Shown in pieces: positions 1 to 10,456 of a stretch of DNA of 64,000 nt; the first letter of the stretch is position 1, and each line of letters starts with the position of its first letter. The DNA is taken from the NCBI GenBank assembly GCA_001683735.1, contig LUGG01000002.1, positions 2,976,001 to 3,040,000 on the forward strand, in the 5' to 3' direction. A program made the position numbers and the translations under genes. Source of the stretch: Grifola frondosa (taxonomy: Eukaryota; Basidiomycota; Agaricomycetes; Polyporales; Grifolaceae). Below the pieces are notes generated by a model. That model made no database searches, was not told the DNA's origin, and saw only the letters and a program-made list of their open reading frames with translations.

Positions 1-1702
1 TGTTTGCCATTGTGCATCGGTATGCCTGTGCTGTTGAAAACTAATGAAGCAACAGAATTATGTGCAACCAACGGTGCGGAGGCCGTCGTTCACTCATGGG
101 TATGTTCGGTACTTCCCAGTGGTCACGAATATTTGAATACGTTGTTTGTGCATTTAGTTTCTCCTCCGAAGACGGTTCAGCTGCCTGATTTGCCACAAAA
201 CGTGATTCCACTCATTCGGACGAAGAAAAAAATTAGATGCATGCTGCCTGATGACAGCACTGTGAATATAGTACGTGAGCAAGTTTGCGTCCTTCCCAAT
301 TTTGCGATGACGGATTTCGCATGTCAAGGGCGCACGCGTAGAGACAATGTCTGTCATCCCGTGGAGTGCCGAAATCATCAGTCGCTATATACGTATTTTC
401 TCGCAGCTCATCGTTGGAGGCACACTAATCTTGGAAGGATTCAATGAAAAAAAAATTCGTGGTGGCGCGAGTGGCGCGTTACGACGTGAATTCAGAGAGT
501 TGGAAATTCTCGATCATATCACAGCTCTACGATGCGCTAATAAGCTCCCTAACACAGTCACCGGCATAACACGGAATGATCTGGTACGGGCATACCAAGC
601 CCATTTTGGTAAACGATATGTTCCTTCCGTAGTTCATCCTGCGGTGGATTGGACGACTACATCGGACGACGAACTGGAACCACTTCGAGTCACAGAGTCT
701 TCGGCAACCACCGCCTTGGAACAACCGCGCGAGGTGGATCGGTCGAAACGCAAGCGTAAGCGGAAAGAGGAAACATGGGAGGACGCTAACCGTATTGCGC
801 ATTCGTGCTCTGCTCTCAAAACCGGGTCTACCACCGCAGATTACCCTCCGCGCGTGAGACTGAGTGGGTGTGTATGGGACCGTTATAACTGGAGTTGCGC
901 TTACGACGCGGTAATCACTATCATGTACAACATTTATGTAGACAACTCCCCTGGCTGGCTGGATTTACTCGCGCCTGGGAACGAATTGATGAACGTCGTT
1001 AGAGAACAATTTCGACTGCCCATGAGTAGAAACGGAGGATTGGAAAAAATTCGCGACAACGTACGTGATATACTCTATCATTTACAGCCCACCATGTTTC
1101 CCCGCACAGGTTCCAGCATGTGTTCGGTATCAGACATCATGCGGTTTTTGTTTCAGACAACAGTTCCGATCGCCGTATCACAAACATCATGTACAAACTG
1201 CCATACTGCTGATACACGGGACACTGACCTCGCGCACGAATATATATGGAGTGTATTTCCCTTTCTTTGGCATGAAAGTCCTCCAGTAGTGACTACAGGA
1301 GAGTGTGTCCGCCGAGTGCTGGAGCACGGGTATTCTACCACTTGTCATACGTGCAACAACGCTGTTCAGGTGCACACGATGTTAAGGTGTGTACCTCCGA
1401 TTTTGTGCGTGGATGTTTCGCAACTGATCACGGTCGGCATACGGGTCCGCATAGAGGCACAGATGGCCATCACTGTGAACGGTGTGAATCGGAGCTGGCG
1501 TCTGGCGGGTGTCATATACGCCGGCACGAATCATTTTACGAGTCGGTTGATGTTAAACGATGGCACCGTATGGTATCATGACGGAGCAACAACGGGGCGA
1601 AGCTGTGTTCAGGAAACGAGTAAGCCCATGCACAGCAACACTTTATATTCATTGGGGGACAGAACAGCCAGCCATGTCATATATGTCCCGACGTCATTGT
1701 AA
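1..1702 (+). pseudogene. Helitron-type PIF1 helicase, C-terminal part, with ubiquitin-protease-like tail
   Basis: The left edge cuts the gene, so the Rep part and the Walker motifs are not seen. The first segment (to about 400, frame 1) carries the C-terminal PIF1 helicase signature: LCIGMPVLLKTNEATEL, then motif V as FAMTDFACQGRTR. Motif VI (about 385-410) is spread over three frames, and the rest (GTLILEGF onward) runs open to 1702 in frame 2. Two one-base indels explain this. Residues numbered from 347: a linker, then a domain with NWSCAYD (Cys about 184), two CxxC pairs (SCTNCHT, TCHTCN), NHFTSR (His about 396) and WYHDG. That order matches ubiquitin-specific (C19-like) cysteine peptidases with a zinc finger inside. 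Helicase identity is confident; the peptidase call rests on motif order. In related fungi such fusions belong to Helitron transposons. The frame breaks may be decay or sequence error. Confidence 0.8.
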
Positions 1703-1725
1703 CAAATATACTATGATATTGTTCA

Positions 1726-3090
1726 CTAATCGTATACCATCGGCGTGCACTGATCGTTAGTGTCGAACGTAAACCCCGAGTCAGCCTCGTGAAGTACGGC
1801 GGCCACATGCGGGAGAGGATCGGGCGAGAGTAACGCGAGAACGTCGTCCTGCGTACATGTCAAAATATGGAAGTTTATAATGGGTATTGCCCTCACCGAA
1901 AACTCATTCCTTGTGTACAGTCGCACGACGTCCTGGACGTCAAATTTCAGTTCGAAGCGAACTCCTTGGCGAGAACGCTTGGTTATAATTTCCGGCACAA
2001 AACTAACATCTATGAAATCGCCCTTGCGTATGCCAATTTGAGATGTGGGGACGATCTTCCCATCTTCATGTTGTACCCCGAGCCTCACGCGGAATGGCAC
2101 CTTCCAGCGGTGAGCAATCTTCGCTGCGCTACCCCTGGGATCATCGCCGGCACGAAGTGCGCTGCGAATATTCTTTCGCGGTGTCAGCGGTATCTGCCTC
2201 GGTGTAAGCTCAATGAAAACTGCAGCGCGTACTAACGCACCTTATAGAAAACACGGCGTGATAAATGGAGTCTTTCCAATTCGACCGTCTGCGGAATAGG
2301 ATCAAAATCATGATCGATGTACGACATCACCGCCATGCGGAACTCCTCAATGGCTTCCAGCTGGGACGTAAACGGTTTTGACAAGCCACCACCACTGAGT
2401 GTAAGATGTTGCATTGCGGCCCCGGCGCTGTGTTCCTTACTGCACGCTATATTATGTCAGCCGTTCAGGACAGCTCGTGGGCGTCATCTCACCCGTCCCA
2501 ATTACCCAAGGGCCCGATATTCACTGACTCGACAAAACCCTGCACTCTGATGGATACCTTCGTCTTAACACCCATCAACGATGGATGATACAATATCGTC
2601 GGCCGTTCAACGCCGTCCAAGTTGCTCTCCACGGGTTCCACCACGATCCACTCTGAGATCTCCTCCGAGGTGGGAGGGACGAGTTTCCATGCGGGCAGGT
2701 TGCTGACATCGCCTTTGTCTTTCAGCGGGACGCCAATTTGATATGGCCATAGCTTTCTAATCAAACCACCATCGAACGCTTCGTCCATTCCATTAGTATA
2801 CCACGCGGCCATCAGGTGCGACTCCCATACCTCTCAAAAATGACATGGTGAATAGTTTCGACGTCCAACGTGCACAGCGGTGATGAGTACAAAACTGAGA
2901 TGATCGCAGGCGAGCTGCACGGCGCACATCAAACAATGAACACTATTCCTGGAATGTAGACCTCCTGCACACAGCGCCGCATACACCGCGTTTGTCAGGA
3001 GGATGTGAGCAGGGGCTTGTATCCTCTTGATCGCTCTGAAAAACGTAGCGCCCCTGTAAATATCACTAGAGACATCATCCGCCTTTTAAT
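1726..3090 (-). pseudogene. Frame-broken protein-coding region of unknown function, convergent with the helicase
   Basis: The minus strand reads as protein over about 1.3 kb in several frames. Starting near 3090 there is an open stretch with AIKRIQAPAHILLTN and no ATG; it then shifts frame twice near 2810-2870 to reach MAAWYTNGMDEAFDGG. A plausible 53-nt intron (2440-2492, GTGAGA..GCAG) joins in frame to MQHLTLSGGG. Another one-base shift near 2232 leads to the last segment (LTPRQIPLTPRK onward), which stops at 1726. I do not recognise the protein. Its position directly behind the helicase, tail to tail, suggests cargo or a neighbour of the Helitron, but no Helitron end was identified. It could be a real gene damaged by sequence errors. 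Confidence 0.5.
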
Positions 3091-4092
3091 TCCAGCGCGT
3101 CAACTTCGCTCACGTCCACTTATCCCCATATGATTGGGCGCAATGATAGGCAAGGAAATCACAACACTCATGGGCACGCATATCTACACTAACTCTATAA
3201 CGCTTACATTCGCACAGCCGAGCGTCGTTGCCCGTCATGCACTCGCTAATCCCCCCCCCTTCACCCCCCTTCAGGAGTATACAGTGTTCAACAACCATAT
3301 GATCGATACCTTTGATCGTGATCGATCAACCTATTCTCCATTAACACGTTGTTCGTTCTACTTACCACGCACTGACATTTGGACACACCGTACGCGCTCG
3401 CCGTATGCTGGAATCAGAGTGCGAGGGATGTCAAGTACTGTCGACAACATATATATGGATACGGACTAGCGGGTACAAGCATCTCCGGCAGTAAAAGTTG
3501 CCACCGCGGTCTACACCGTCCCTCCGCGGCGACCCTCCCCCCTTTAGCAACGGTAATTCTCTCTGGAGAAGTGCCTTAGTTGAGTTATCCAACTCGGTCA
3601 CCGTCACTAGTATATCTTCCCGCTCCTATTAACGACCGCTGCTATCCACGTCTATGCCCACTCCTGTGCCCTCCGTGCCCCTCAACGGACCTTCTCCTCT
3701 CCACGCGCAGCTTTTCAGTCTGTGCCATCTGCTGTGAACGGTTTGATATATGTTTAATCCAACCGATTAAGACCACACATGATTACAATTTTTTGGAAAC
3801 CGTGGTCAAATTTCGTTGTCCGCAATCCCGTCGTACCCCTACCTAGCATCGCTTTACGGCCCCCCCTTCCTCTCCTACACGGATAATCTTCTCCGTTCTC
3901 TCCTAACCGGGTACATGAACATTCTGGCCCCCTCTTTCCTCCTTTATCGCCAACCTCCTCTAGCTTTTCCCATACCTCGGCTGCGTTGTGCGGCGCTTCC
4001 TATTCCACTTTTGCGTATAAAAAGCCCGTGCCTTCTCGACAAAACGGTGGTCAACAATTTGTGTCACCGCTCACGTTTAACCTCGTCTTGCG
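3091..4092. other. Intergenic, C/T-rich
   Basis: No gene is supported. The stretch is rich in C and T on the plus strand, with a poly-C run near 3251-3270. Short open frames here lack codon structure or family features. It probably holds the promoter of the gene starting at 4093. Confidence 0.5.
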
Positions 4093-5657
4093 ATGTCTTC
4101 TCATTCTAACAACCTGCCTACGCGTAACAGCAAACGTCGACGGTGTGTCTATCTTCTCATATGTCGTAACAGTTCTTGGTTTCGCTCACTGTACGCCACA
4201 GCGCCAACGGTATTCAGCAAGAAGAAACCACATTTGTCGCCCAAGGGACAACTCGTGACACAGTCGAGGGAGCAGAAGAAAAGATTTCGGGAGATGAGAG
4301 GGACCCGCAACAGCAATCTGCGATAACTACGTGCGTCATCCGTCGTTTACTCTGCCTTATATTCTCACATCCTCACAGAGAAGACGCCAACCCCGTGGAC
4401 TACGACGCCGTTCGCGACATCATGAATGGCCTTGAGAGACAGCCGTACGTCGTACTTACCTTCACACGAACTTAATTGAACAGTCTCATCAGCGACGGCG
4501 TGCCCTCTGCGTCTGCCGCGTCCATAATTGGCGCGCCGGTGGAGTAAGTACGTTTTTGGTTCGTACTGTACAATCTAACGTTGTAGATGTAGATATCAAG
4601 CTCGGGGTGAACACAGGATTCCCGACGACGACGACGATCATTCCGTTACCATCGACACCCCTCAAAGTGTGCCGGAGGCTACCCCCACCGCCGATGAATA
4701 CGCCGACATGCCTGCGCTCATCCCGATTGGTAACGACGACGACGACGACGACGATGACGACGACGGTCCCCCTCCTCTGGAGCCCGCTGCAGACCCCGCC
4801 CCTCTGGACTTGGAAGAGATCATCAATCCCGGGTATCTTCCCGATGCGTTTGTTCGGTATGTGAGCTTGCTATTGATTCCTCTTTTGTGATCACTGACTC
4901 GTGATGATCCAAGGCGTTTGGCGGGTTTTGTGGATTTCGTGGACATCGCTGGCCTGCGCTTCTCGGTCACTAAAGTGCCTCCTACTTCCACCTGGGGCCT
5001 GCCTACACCCGACGACAAGGAGCTGACTAAATTTCTTTGTTACGAGGAGAAGCCAGTCTCTATCTGGTTGGTCGGTCGCGTGAGAAAGCTTTGGTTCTAT
5101 AATCTCGGAGGCGAACCGCATGATAAGGTCAACATCGGCATTCGTCCATTACGCGAAATCGACTGTCTCGCGGCCGACCGACTCCTCAACACTCGTTGCC
5201 GGCCCATCGAAAGTCAGTATATTCCATGCTCGTTATGTTCATCGCTGAGCGTTCACATCAGGCACTTCCTACAATCCCCTCTACGCCGGAAAGCTGATGC
5301 TGACCCGTACCAAGGGAGACACTGCTTTGACGGTATGTGATGTTGTTATCCTCAACAATCGTGTTATTCATTCTCCATTAGCCTGCCCTTTTTACTCGCG
5401 TGTATGACGCTCTGAATCACTATGGCCCCAAGTCCACGATGAAGAAGATCTCCCCCGCCGTGCTCGGGGAACACGACATTGTCCTAGTGGAATGTTTTCT
5501 GACCCGTTGGAAGACCGGCGAACGTGCTAAGCGCACAAAGGGCTGGTCGACTTGGCGTTGCGGGTTTGAGTTGAACAGTATCTCTTTGTTGTTTTCTGCT
5601 CCCGACACCTCCACGGACGTCGAGCTCGACCTTGATCTGGAGACTGCACTCATGTGA
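4093..5657 (+). CDS. Eight-exon gene, 406-aa acidic protein of unknown function
   Basis: Exons: 4093-4142, 4202-4330, 4379-4444, 4484-4543, 4587-4856, 4914-5212, 5262-5332, 5382-5657. Every intron is GT..AG, 39-59 nt long, and all junctions keep frame, giving 1221 nt. The start is the ATG at 4093, at the head of the first exon that splices in frame. The protein has a basic start (SKRRRANG), a charged low-complexity part, a run of ten Asp before GPPPLEPA, then a folded-looking part from about residue 190 (LAGFVDFVDIAGLRFSV, WLVGRVRKLWFYNLGG, IVLVECFLTRWK, WRCGFELNSISLL). The last segment, with alternating strands around Trp and Phe, resembles an OB fold such as in single-strand DNA-binding proteins; this is a weak inference. 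In contrast to its neighbours it has no frame break. It could be Helitron cargo or a host gene. Confidence 0.75.
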
Positions 5658-6959
5658 CAGGTATATATATCGACGGTGCTCTCCTTCGATCTAACTCACC
5701 GTTCGCTTCACTATTGCAGCATGATCTTCTTTCTCATCGTTTTATTTTTTCATTTACTCCGCTGTTTTCGATTAACTCCACTAAATCTATCAAAACATCA
5801 GAAAACATGTAACGTATCGTCGACTTTGCGGGTCGTTCTCATGATGTACCTTGTACGCCCGTTTACTCCTTGCTCTGCTCACCCACGACTCAATTATCTT
5901 GCCCTTCTCCCCCGTCTACCACCCATCATAGCCGCTGTCTCTCATCTGTCTCCGTTACATAAAACCCCATCAAACACCGTATAACTCTCAAAACAATCTC
6001 AAAAACAGAATACTCGTTTTGTCTCCTGTACGTGGGCGTCCTTGATCATCAGCACTCCACACGCTCATATACACCACAGTCCTTATGTTTCTCGCATGGA
6101 ATTCTTTTCTATGTGCATATGTACAAAAACATCGTATAGCGTAAACACCAAAAACACTTTTCCATTTTCTCTTTCCATTTTTTCGTCCTCTTTTTCCCTT
6201 CGTACCACTCCGTTCTCATGTACCACAACATAACGCTCCGTGCGCCAGCGTACTGCTACTTATCTATGCGCGATGGAATTAATAAATAAGTCCGGGTTCT
6301 GATTCGGCATATAGACGACCGACGCTCATCACCACTTCACCGCTCGCATGATTACTTCACGTCAACCACTTGGCTAGTGTCACCCATAACCCTTTCCTCC
6401 TCATTCACCCGGGATCTCCCACCTCCAACAACACCCATGACTCACAATTCCTACAATCGACTCCAGGAATCCGCATGTGTGTTGTAAAATCACCTTCGTT
6501 CGCATCTACCTTCGTTTACATGCCGGGTTGTTGTATTCAACGGTCATGATGGCGTACATCCCCCCTCTGTGAGTACACACACCCCGTTCACGATGCTAAT
6601 AACGGCACATGCACCTTGCGTTTCACAGCACACTCCGCGTACGGTGGTTGCGTCCCGCAAGTTTCATATTGCACCGAACGTTACTCAACACACCAACACG
6701 TCCCTACGCCCAATTTCTCTCTACACCCGCCGTCGGCCACAGTGATATGCACTCTGTGCTCACTTGCGTTCTACTTCCCCTCGCCCGACGATGGTCTTCG
6801 CCCCTACCCCTTGTATCCCCCCCCCCTCTTCTTTCACCTCCTGTAACGGCCACAACGACTGCAAACAAACTTCGTCCCTTCGCCCCTACCCCCTCACCGC
6901 TGAGTGCAACGCATAAAGCTCTGACACACTCCATCACCAGCAACCGCATCCGCTTCATC
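5658..6959. other. Intergenic, pyrimidine-rich
   Basis: C/T-rich sequence with short open frames of low-complexity Pro/Ser/Thr composition. The open frame of the next gene extends upstream to 6609, but that part shows no conserved features and is best read as 5' leader. Confidence 0.5.
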
Positions 6960-7907
6960 ATGCGTCTTCATCCTCACTTCCGTGACCTCTTGTCTGCTTT
7001 AAACCATGACATTCTATTTCAAATCATGGACGAACTCAACTTATCTGATTTGGTCGCTCTACGGAGAATGTCTTCACGCTCGGACGAGCTCGTGTCCGCA
7101 TACCTCGACCACAAGTTCCACAAGTTGCTCGCCACCTTCTTCGCCGACGTTCCCACCGCGCGTGGTTTGATGCGTAACACTAATGCTGTGATATCGGGCT
7201 CGTCCGCATTAGCTTATGTGCTACCCGCCAACATCTCATGGTCCCCGAGTGACCTCGACCTCTACGTCCCCAACGTGGAATTTAACCACGTCGTCGCATA
7301 TTTGGAGGTGTTCGAAGACTACACAGACGTTACACAACATGGCCTACACAATCACTACAGCGCCGCGGTATTACAGGTCACGCGATTGGAAAAGGGAGGC
7401 AGGACGATCGACGTTATCAAGAGCGCATCTAACTCTGCATTACTTCCACTCCCCTTCTTTTGGATGACTGCGGTCATCAATTACCTTTCTGCGGACTACG
7501 CTTACGTGGGGCACCCGGAACTCACATTCCAGAACTATGCCCTTTTACATCCCCTTCACGTCACTCACTTTCAAACGCCCATTCCACGCACCATCCCTCT
7601 CGTACAAAAGTACACCGAACGTGCATTCGACATTCGTACGCGCAATGTGGAGTGGAGTCATCTCCCTGCCGCACCACGCCACATCACTCGCGATCGACTG
7701 GGTGGCTGCAGCTCAACCGTACGGTTTTTCGGAGACGAGTTTGGACTCGCCGTGTCTATGCATCCGGCTAGTGCGGTCGTACATGATGTCGTCGTGCGTC
7801 AGCAGCTGACCATCATATGGCGAAGAGGCGGTCTCCCCTGTGGGCTAGGATGCCTCGCTCGCCTATCGGACTCAACGGCATTTGTTGAAGAGGCATGGCT
7901 GGCGTGA
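6960..7907 (+). CDS. F-box protein with nucleotidyltransferase-like motif
   Basis: A single-exon frame of 315 aa. Residues about 8-45 (ALNHDILFQIMDELNLSDL) fit an F-box, the Skp1-binding part of SCF ubiquitin ligases. Then VISGSSALAYVLP followed by SPSDLDLYVP gives the pattern G-S..D-x-D of the polymerase-beta-like nucleotidyltransferase fold, an arrangement repeated in many agaricomycete F-box-like proteins. The tail (TIIWRRGGLPCGLGCLA) is also typical of that family. I place the start at the ATG at 6960 because it sits directly before the F-box; the frame is open to an ATG at 6609, but that extension is Pro/Ser-rich and carries no domain. Whether it has catalytic activity cannot be judged; such copies are often thought to be substrate receptors. 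The gene looks intact. Confidence 0.7.
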   Translation: MRLHPHFRDLLSALNHDILFQIMDELNLSDLVALRRMSSRSDELVSAYLDHKFHKLLATFFADVPTARGLMRNTNAVISGSSALAYVLPANISWSPSDLDLYVPNVEFNHVVAYLEVFEDYTDVTQHGLHNHYSAAVLQVTRLEKGGRTIDVIKSASNSALLPLPFFWMTAVINYLSADYAYVGHPELTFQNYALLHPLHVTHFQTPIPRTIPLVQKYTERAFDIRTRNVEWSHLPAAPRHITRDRLGGCSSTVRFFGDEFGLAVSMHPASAVVHDVVVRQQLTIIWRRGGLPCGLGCLARLSDSTAFVEEAWLA

Positions 7908-8435
7908 CCCTCTCTACGCTCGTCTTTCTGGGAGCTAGGTGCGTTCACTTTCACCCACATCTTATACACCTCGCTAACACGACAACCGCTCCGACATCAA
8001 CATCACCTGCATAACCTGTGCTCCTAAGACAGTAGACACGTATCACGCCGTATATAACTATAGTTCGCCTTATTCTTTCCGCGTCCACTGTCTTCGATTA
8101 TAACGTCGACACATTCCGCGAAACGCACATGGAAATCCAAACGACTCATAGCACACATATGTATCGTACAAACTAACCGCTCGCTCAAAATGAACACACG
8201 CTGCGCTCTCATTCCGAACCGACGATAACAATAACGCATACAGCTGTCTTACGAAGAGATGCGGCGTCTTTAAGGCGAATCAGTTTCGGAGTGTACAGCA
8301 GCAATGAATCCATACTTACTTCTTCGAACCCGACGACGACGCACACGATTGCTCTCTTCTCTTCACGGCCTTGCAAACCGCAGGGCTTTCAGGCAGTTGC
8401 TTAGTAAATATGTCGCCTAATACATGAAAACTGAT
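7908..8435. other. Intergenic
   Basis: Nothing recognisable. A 71-codon minus-strand frame at 8024-8239 has no family features. Confidence 0.5.
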
Positions 8436-10064
8436 TCACCTGTTATGGATGGATTGCTTGCGAAGACGAATCATGTCTTCTAAAACAAACGAGACGTCGA
8501 CAACGTATTTCGCCCATGTTGAGCTTTCTTCGATGGCAGCCGTCGGCGTCCACCAAAACAATGTTAGAACTGCAACCCGTATACCGCTGCTACCACGTTT
8601 GTCGAGAGCGGCCCACTGGGAGATGTCAATCGCTGCGACCAAACGCAATTCTGGAACCTGAACACGCCTCCACTCCGGGTTGATGGTCCACCACCACACA
8701 CGCCACTCTGTGGCAAACGCCCTGCGCTTCACAATCTTCGGACCGCCGATGGGAGCCCTGCCGTGCTGAATCCAGTTGTGGATCTCGACAGGACGAGAAG
8801 TGGCATTGAGGTTTTCGCGCTGAACATCGAGAACACTGACTTTAATGCACACTGAAGAAGTCAACTATACTTACTGTGCAATCAGATCGCAACGCCTCGT
8901 ATTCTACAAGCAATTCCCATAACTTGACGCAGTTTGCCTTCACGACCGCACACACGTCCTCGCGTGCATGAAGTGCGAGGTGACGCAGCGCATTTAGCTC
9001 TGCATCTTCCTCTGTGTGATTGTCGATAATTTCCGACGGCTAATGGTGGAAAACATCGGTCAGTATCATTGACAGCGTCCGTACTGATCACCCACACTTG
9101 CCGCAATGCTTTCGCCGTCAGGCACATCCAGTTGTTTATCCTCAGTAGTGATAGCACGCCAGGCGGGGCGACTGACGTCGTCGTTCACGTCGACATCCGC
9201 CCTCATGAGCGTGGCGATCGTAGGCACATTTGCTTCTTCTTCTGCCGTGGAAAGTTGTCGCGATGGGAGGAACACTGTGGAAAACATGTGCGTCTTTCAC
9301 GCGCGCCGTGTCGACAACCGAAGACGACACAGCAGTGTCCGTTCCACCAACGACGTCTGTGGACGCTGCTATGTTCTTTGGATGAACATCTACGTCACAA
9401 TGCGAAACATCTCTTTCTTCTTCTGCAACGGCGGGGCTCTTAGAAAACGCTCGTTCAATGGTGGCAGAGGTTGTTGGCTCGACGTCGGAGATATGGCTCT
9501 CGTTGGCACTTTCATGCGGTAAACGTTCCACACGAAATATGTTGGCGCTGCGATGGGCACCCCGAGTGACAGAAGCGAACGCAGGAGCTGTATTGTATCC
9601 TGTCTTCTTCCCGTTCCCATCCCGTGTGGTTTCGAACACCACCGCTGTCGGTGCTGCACGTTCGATGCGGAAAGGATTCGTGTTGCGCACAGGTGCTCGC
9701 ACGACTGTGCTACGATAAACTGTTCTCGTGCAAGTCAGCAATGAAGTACTCCTTTCTCTCATCACATACCACTGCTGCCACTCGTCGCCCACGCAACACC
9801 GGAAGCAAACGCAATCCGAGCAGACTCGATCAGGTCCACTTCCTCAAGATCGACGGCGTCCTCCAGGCGCTTAATAGTGAAATGCAGAATGCTAACGAGA
9901 CGGGACACTTCCACATGTGCGATGGGATCCATGATAAGAAAGACAAATGGATGTTTGTTGAACACATTTTGCAATATAAATATCGTCTCCTCCACATTCC
10001 ACGGTTGGAAAACGAACAGTATTCTGCAATTGCGAAACCTCAATGTGCGCGCACATCCATCATG
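8436..10064 (-). pseudogene. Multi-exon gene of a repetitive agaricomycete family, frame-broken
   Basis: Read on the minus strand from about 10043. The first supported exon (KRLEDAVDLEEVDLIESA) ends near 9764 at a GTATGT donor and splices in frame to VYRSTVVRAPVRN at about 9715, followed by a long polar region. Near 9280 the frame shifts by one base (to STAEEEANVPTIATLMRAD). A further exon near 8890-9040 carries EEDAELNALRHLALHARED, and the last segment (8864-8436) contains IHNWIQHGR, FATEWRVWWWTINPEW and LDKRGSSG. That Trp-rich end matches a C-terminal domain repeated many times in agaricomycete genomes and often linked to transposons; its function is not known to me. The start is not resolved: no ATG precedes the first exon in frame. 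At least two junctions do not keep frame, so this is either dead or damaged by sequence errors. Confidence 0.55.
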
Positions 10065-10365
10065 TGACCGTGTTTACTCTTCGCCATTCAATTCAGTGCA
10101 GTCTGGACAATGGCGTGATTACATGCAACCGTAAACCAAACGTGCGTTTTCTGGACTCTGTGTTTACGTATGCGGCTACGTCTCCGTTACTCTATAGGGC
10201 GTAGACAATGCCTGCAGTGCAAGTAGAGTACACTACTTTTACAACACAGACAAACTTAATATGTATTTTTACATATCGAAATATTCCCATTCACGTGGGG
10301 TATCGGGACCTGGCGCGCACAGCGGCGCCCCTCACCCCACACGTTTAATGCCATTCAAACGCGAA

Positions 10366-10371
10366 ACGCGT
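10366..10371. promoter_or_regulatory. MCB-type ACGCGT box upstream of thymidylate synthase
   Basis: ACGCGT lies 91 bp before the thymidylate synthase ATG. In yeast this MluI cell-cycle box binds MBF and drives the orthologue TMP1/CDC21 at G1/S. The role here is inferred. Confidence 0.5.
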
Positions 10372-10419
10372 GGCGGCTTCAAGTCCCGTGATCGTTTACC
10401 GTGACACCCTGTGACCTTG

Positions 10420-10425
10420 ACGCGT
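10420..10425. promoter_or_regulatory. Second MCB-type ACGCGT box
   Basis: A second ACGCGT 37 bp before the ATG. Two copies within about 60 bp match the usual paired arrangement of MBF sites, which makes chance occurrence less likely than for one hexamer. Confidence 0.5.
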
Positions 10426-10456
10426 CTTTGTCACAGTTCACGACTTAGCCTCTACT

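Noticed and set aside
4662..5018. Minus-strand frame with a long Ser run
   Set aside because: It is the antisense of the Asp run and neighbouring exons of the well-supported plus-strand gene.
6609..6959. N-terminal extension of the F-box protein from an upstream ATG
   Set aside because: The added 117 codons are low-complexity Pro/Ser/Thr in a C/T-rich region, without domain; the ATG at 6960 sits directly before the F-box.
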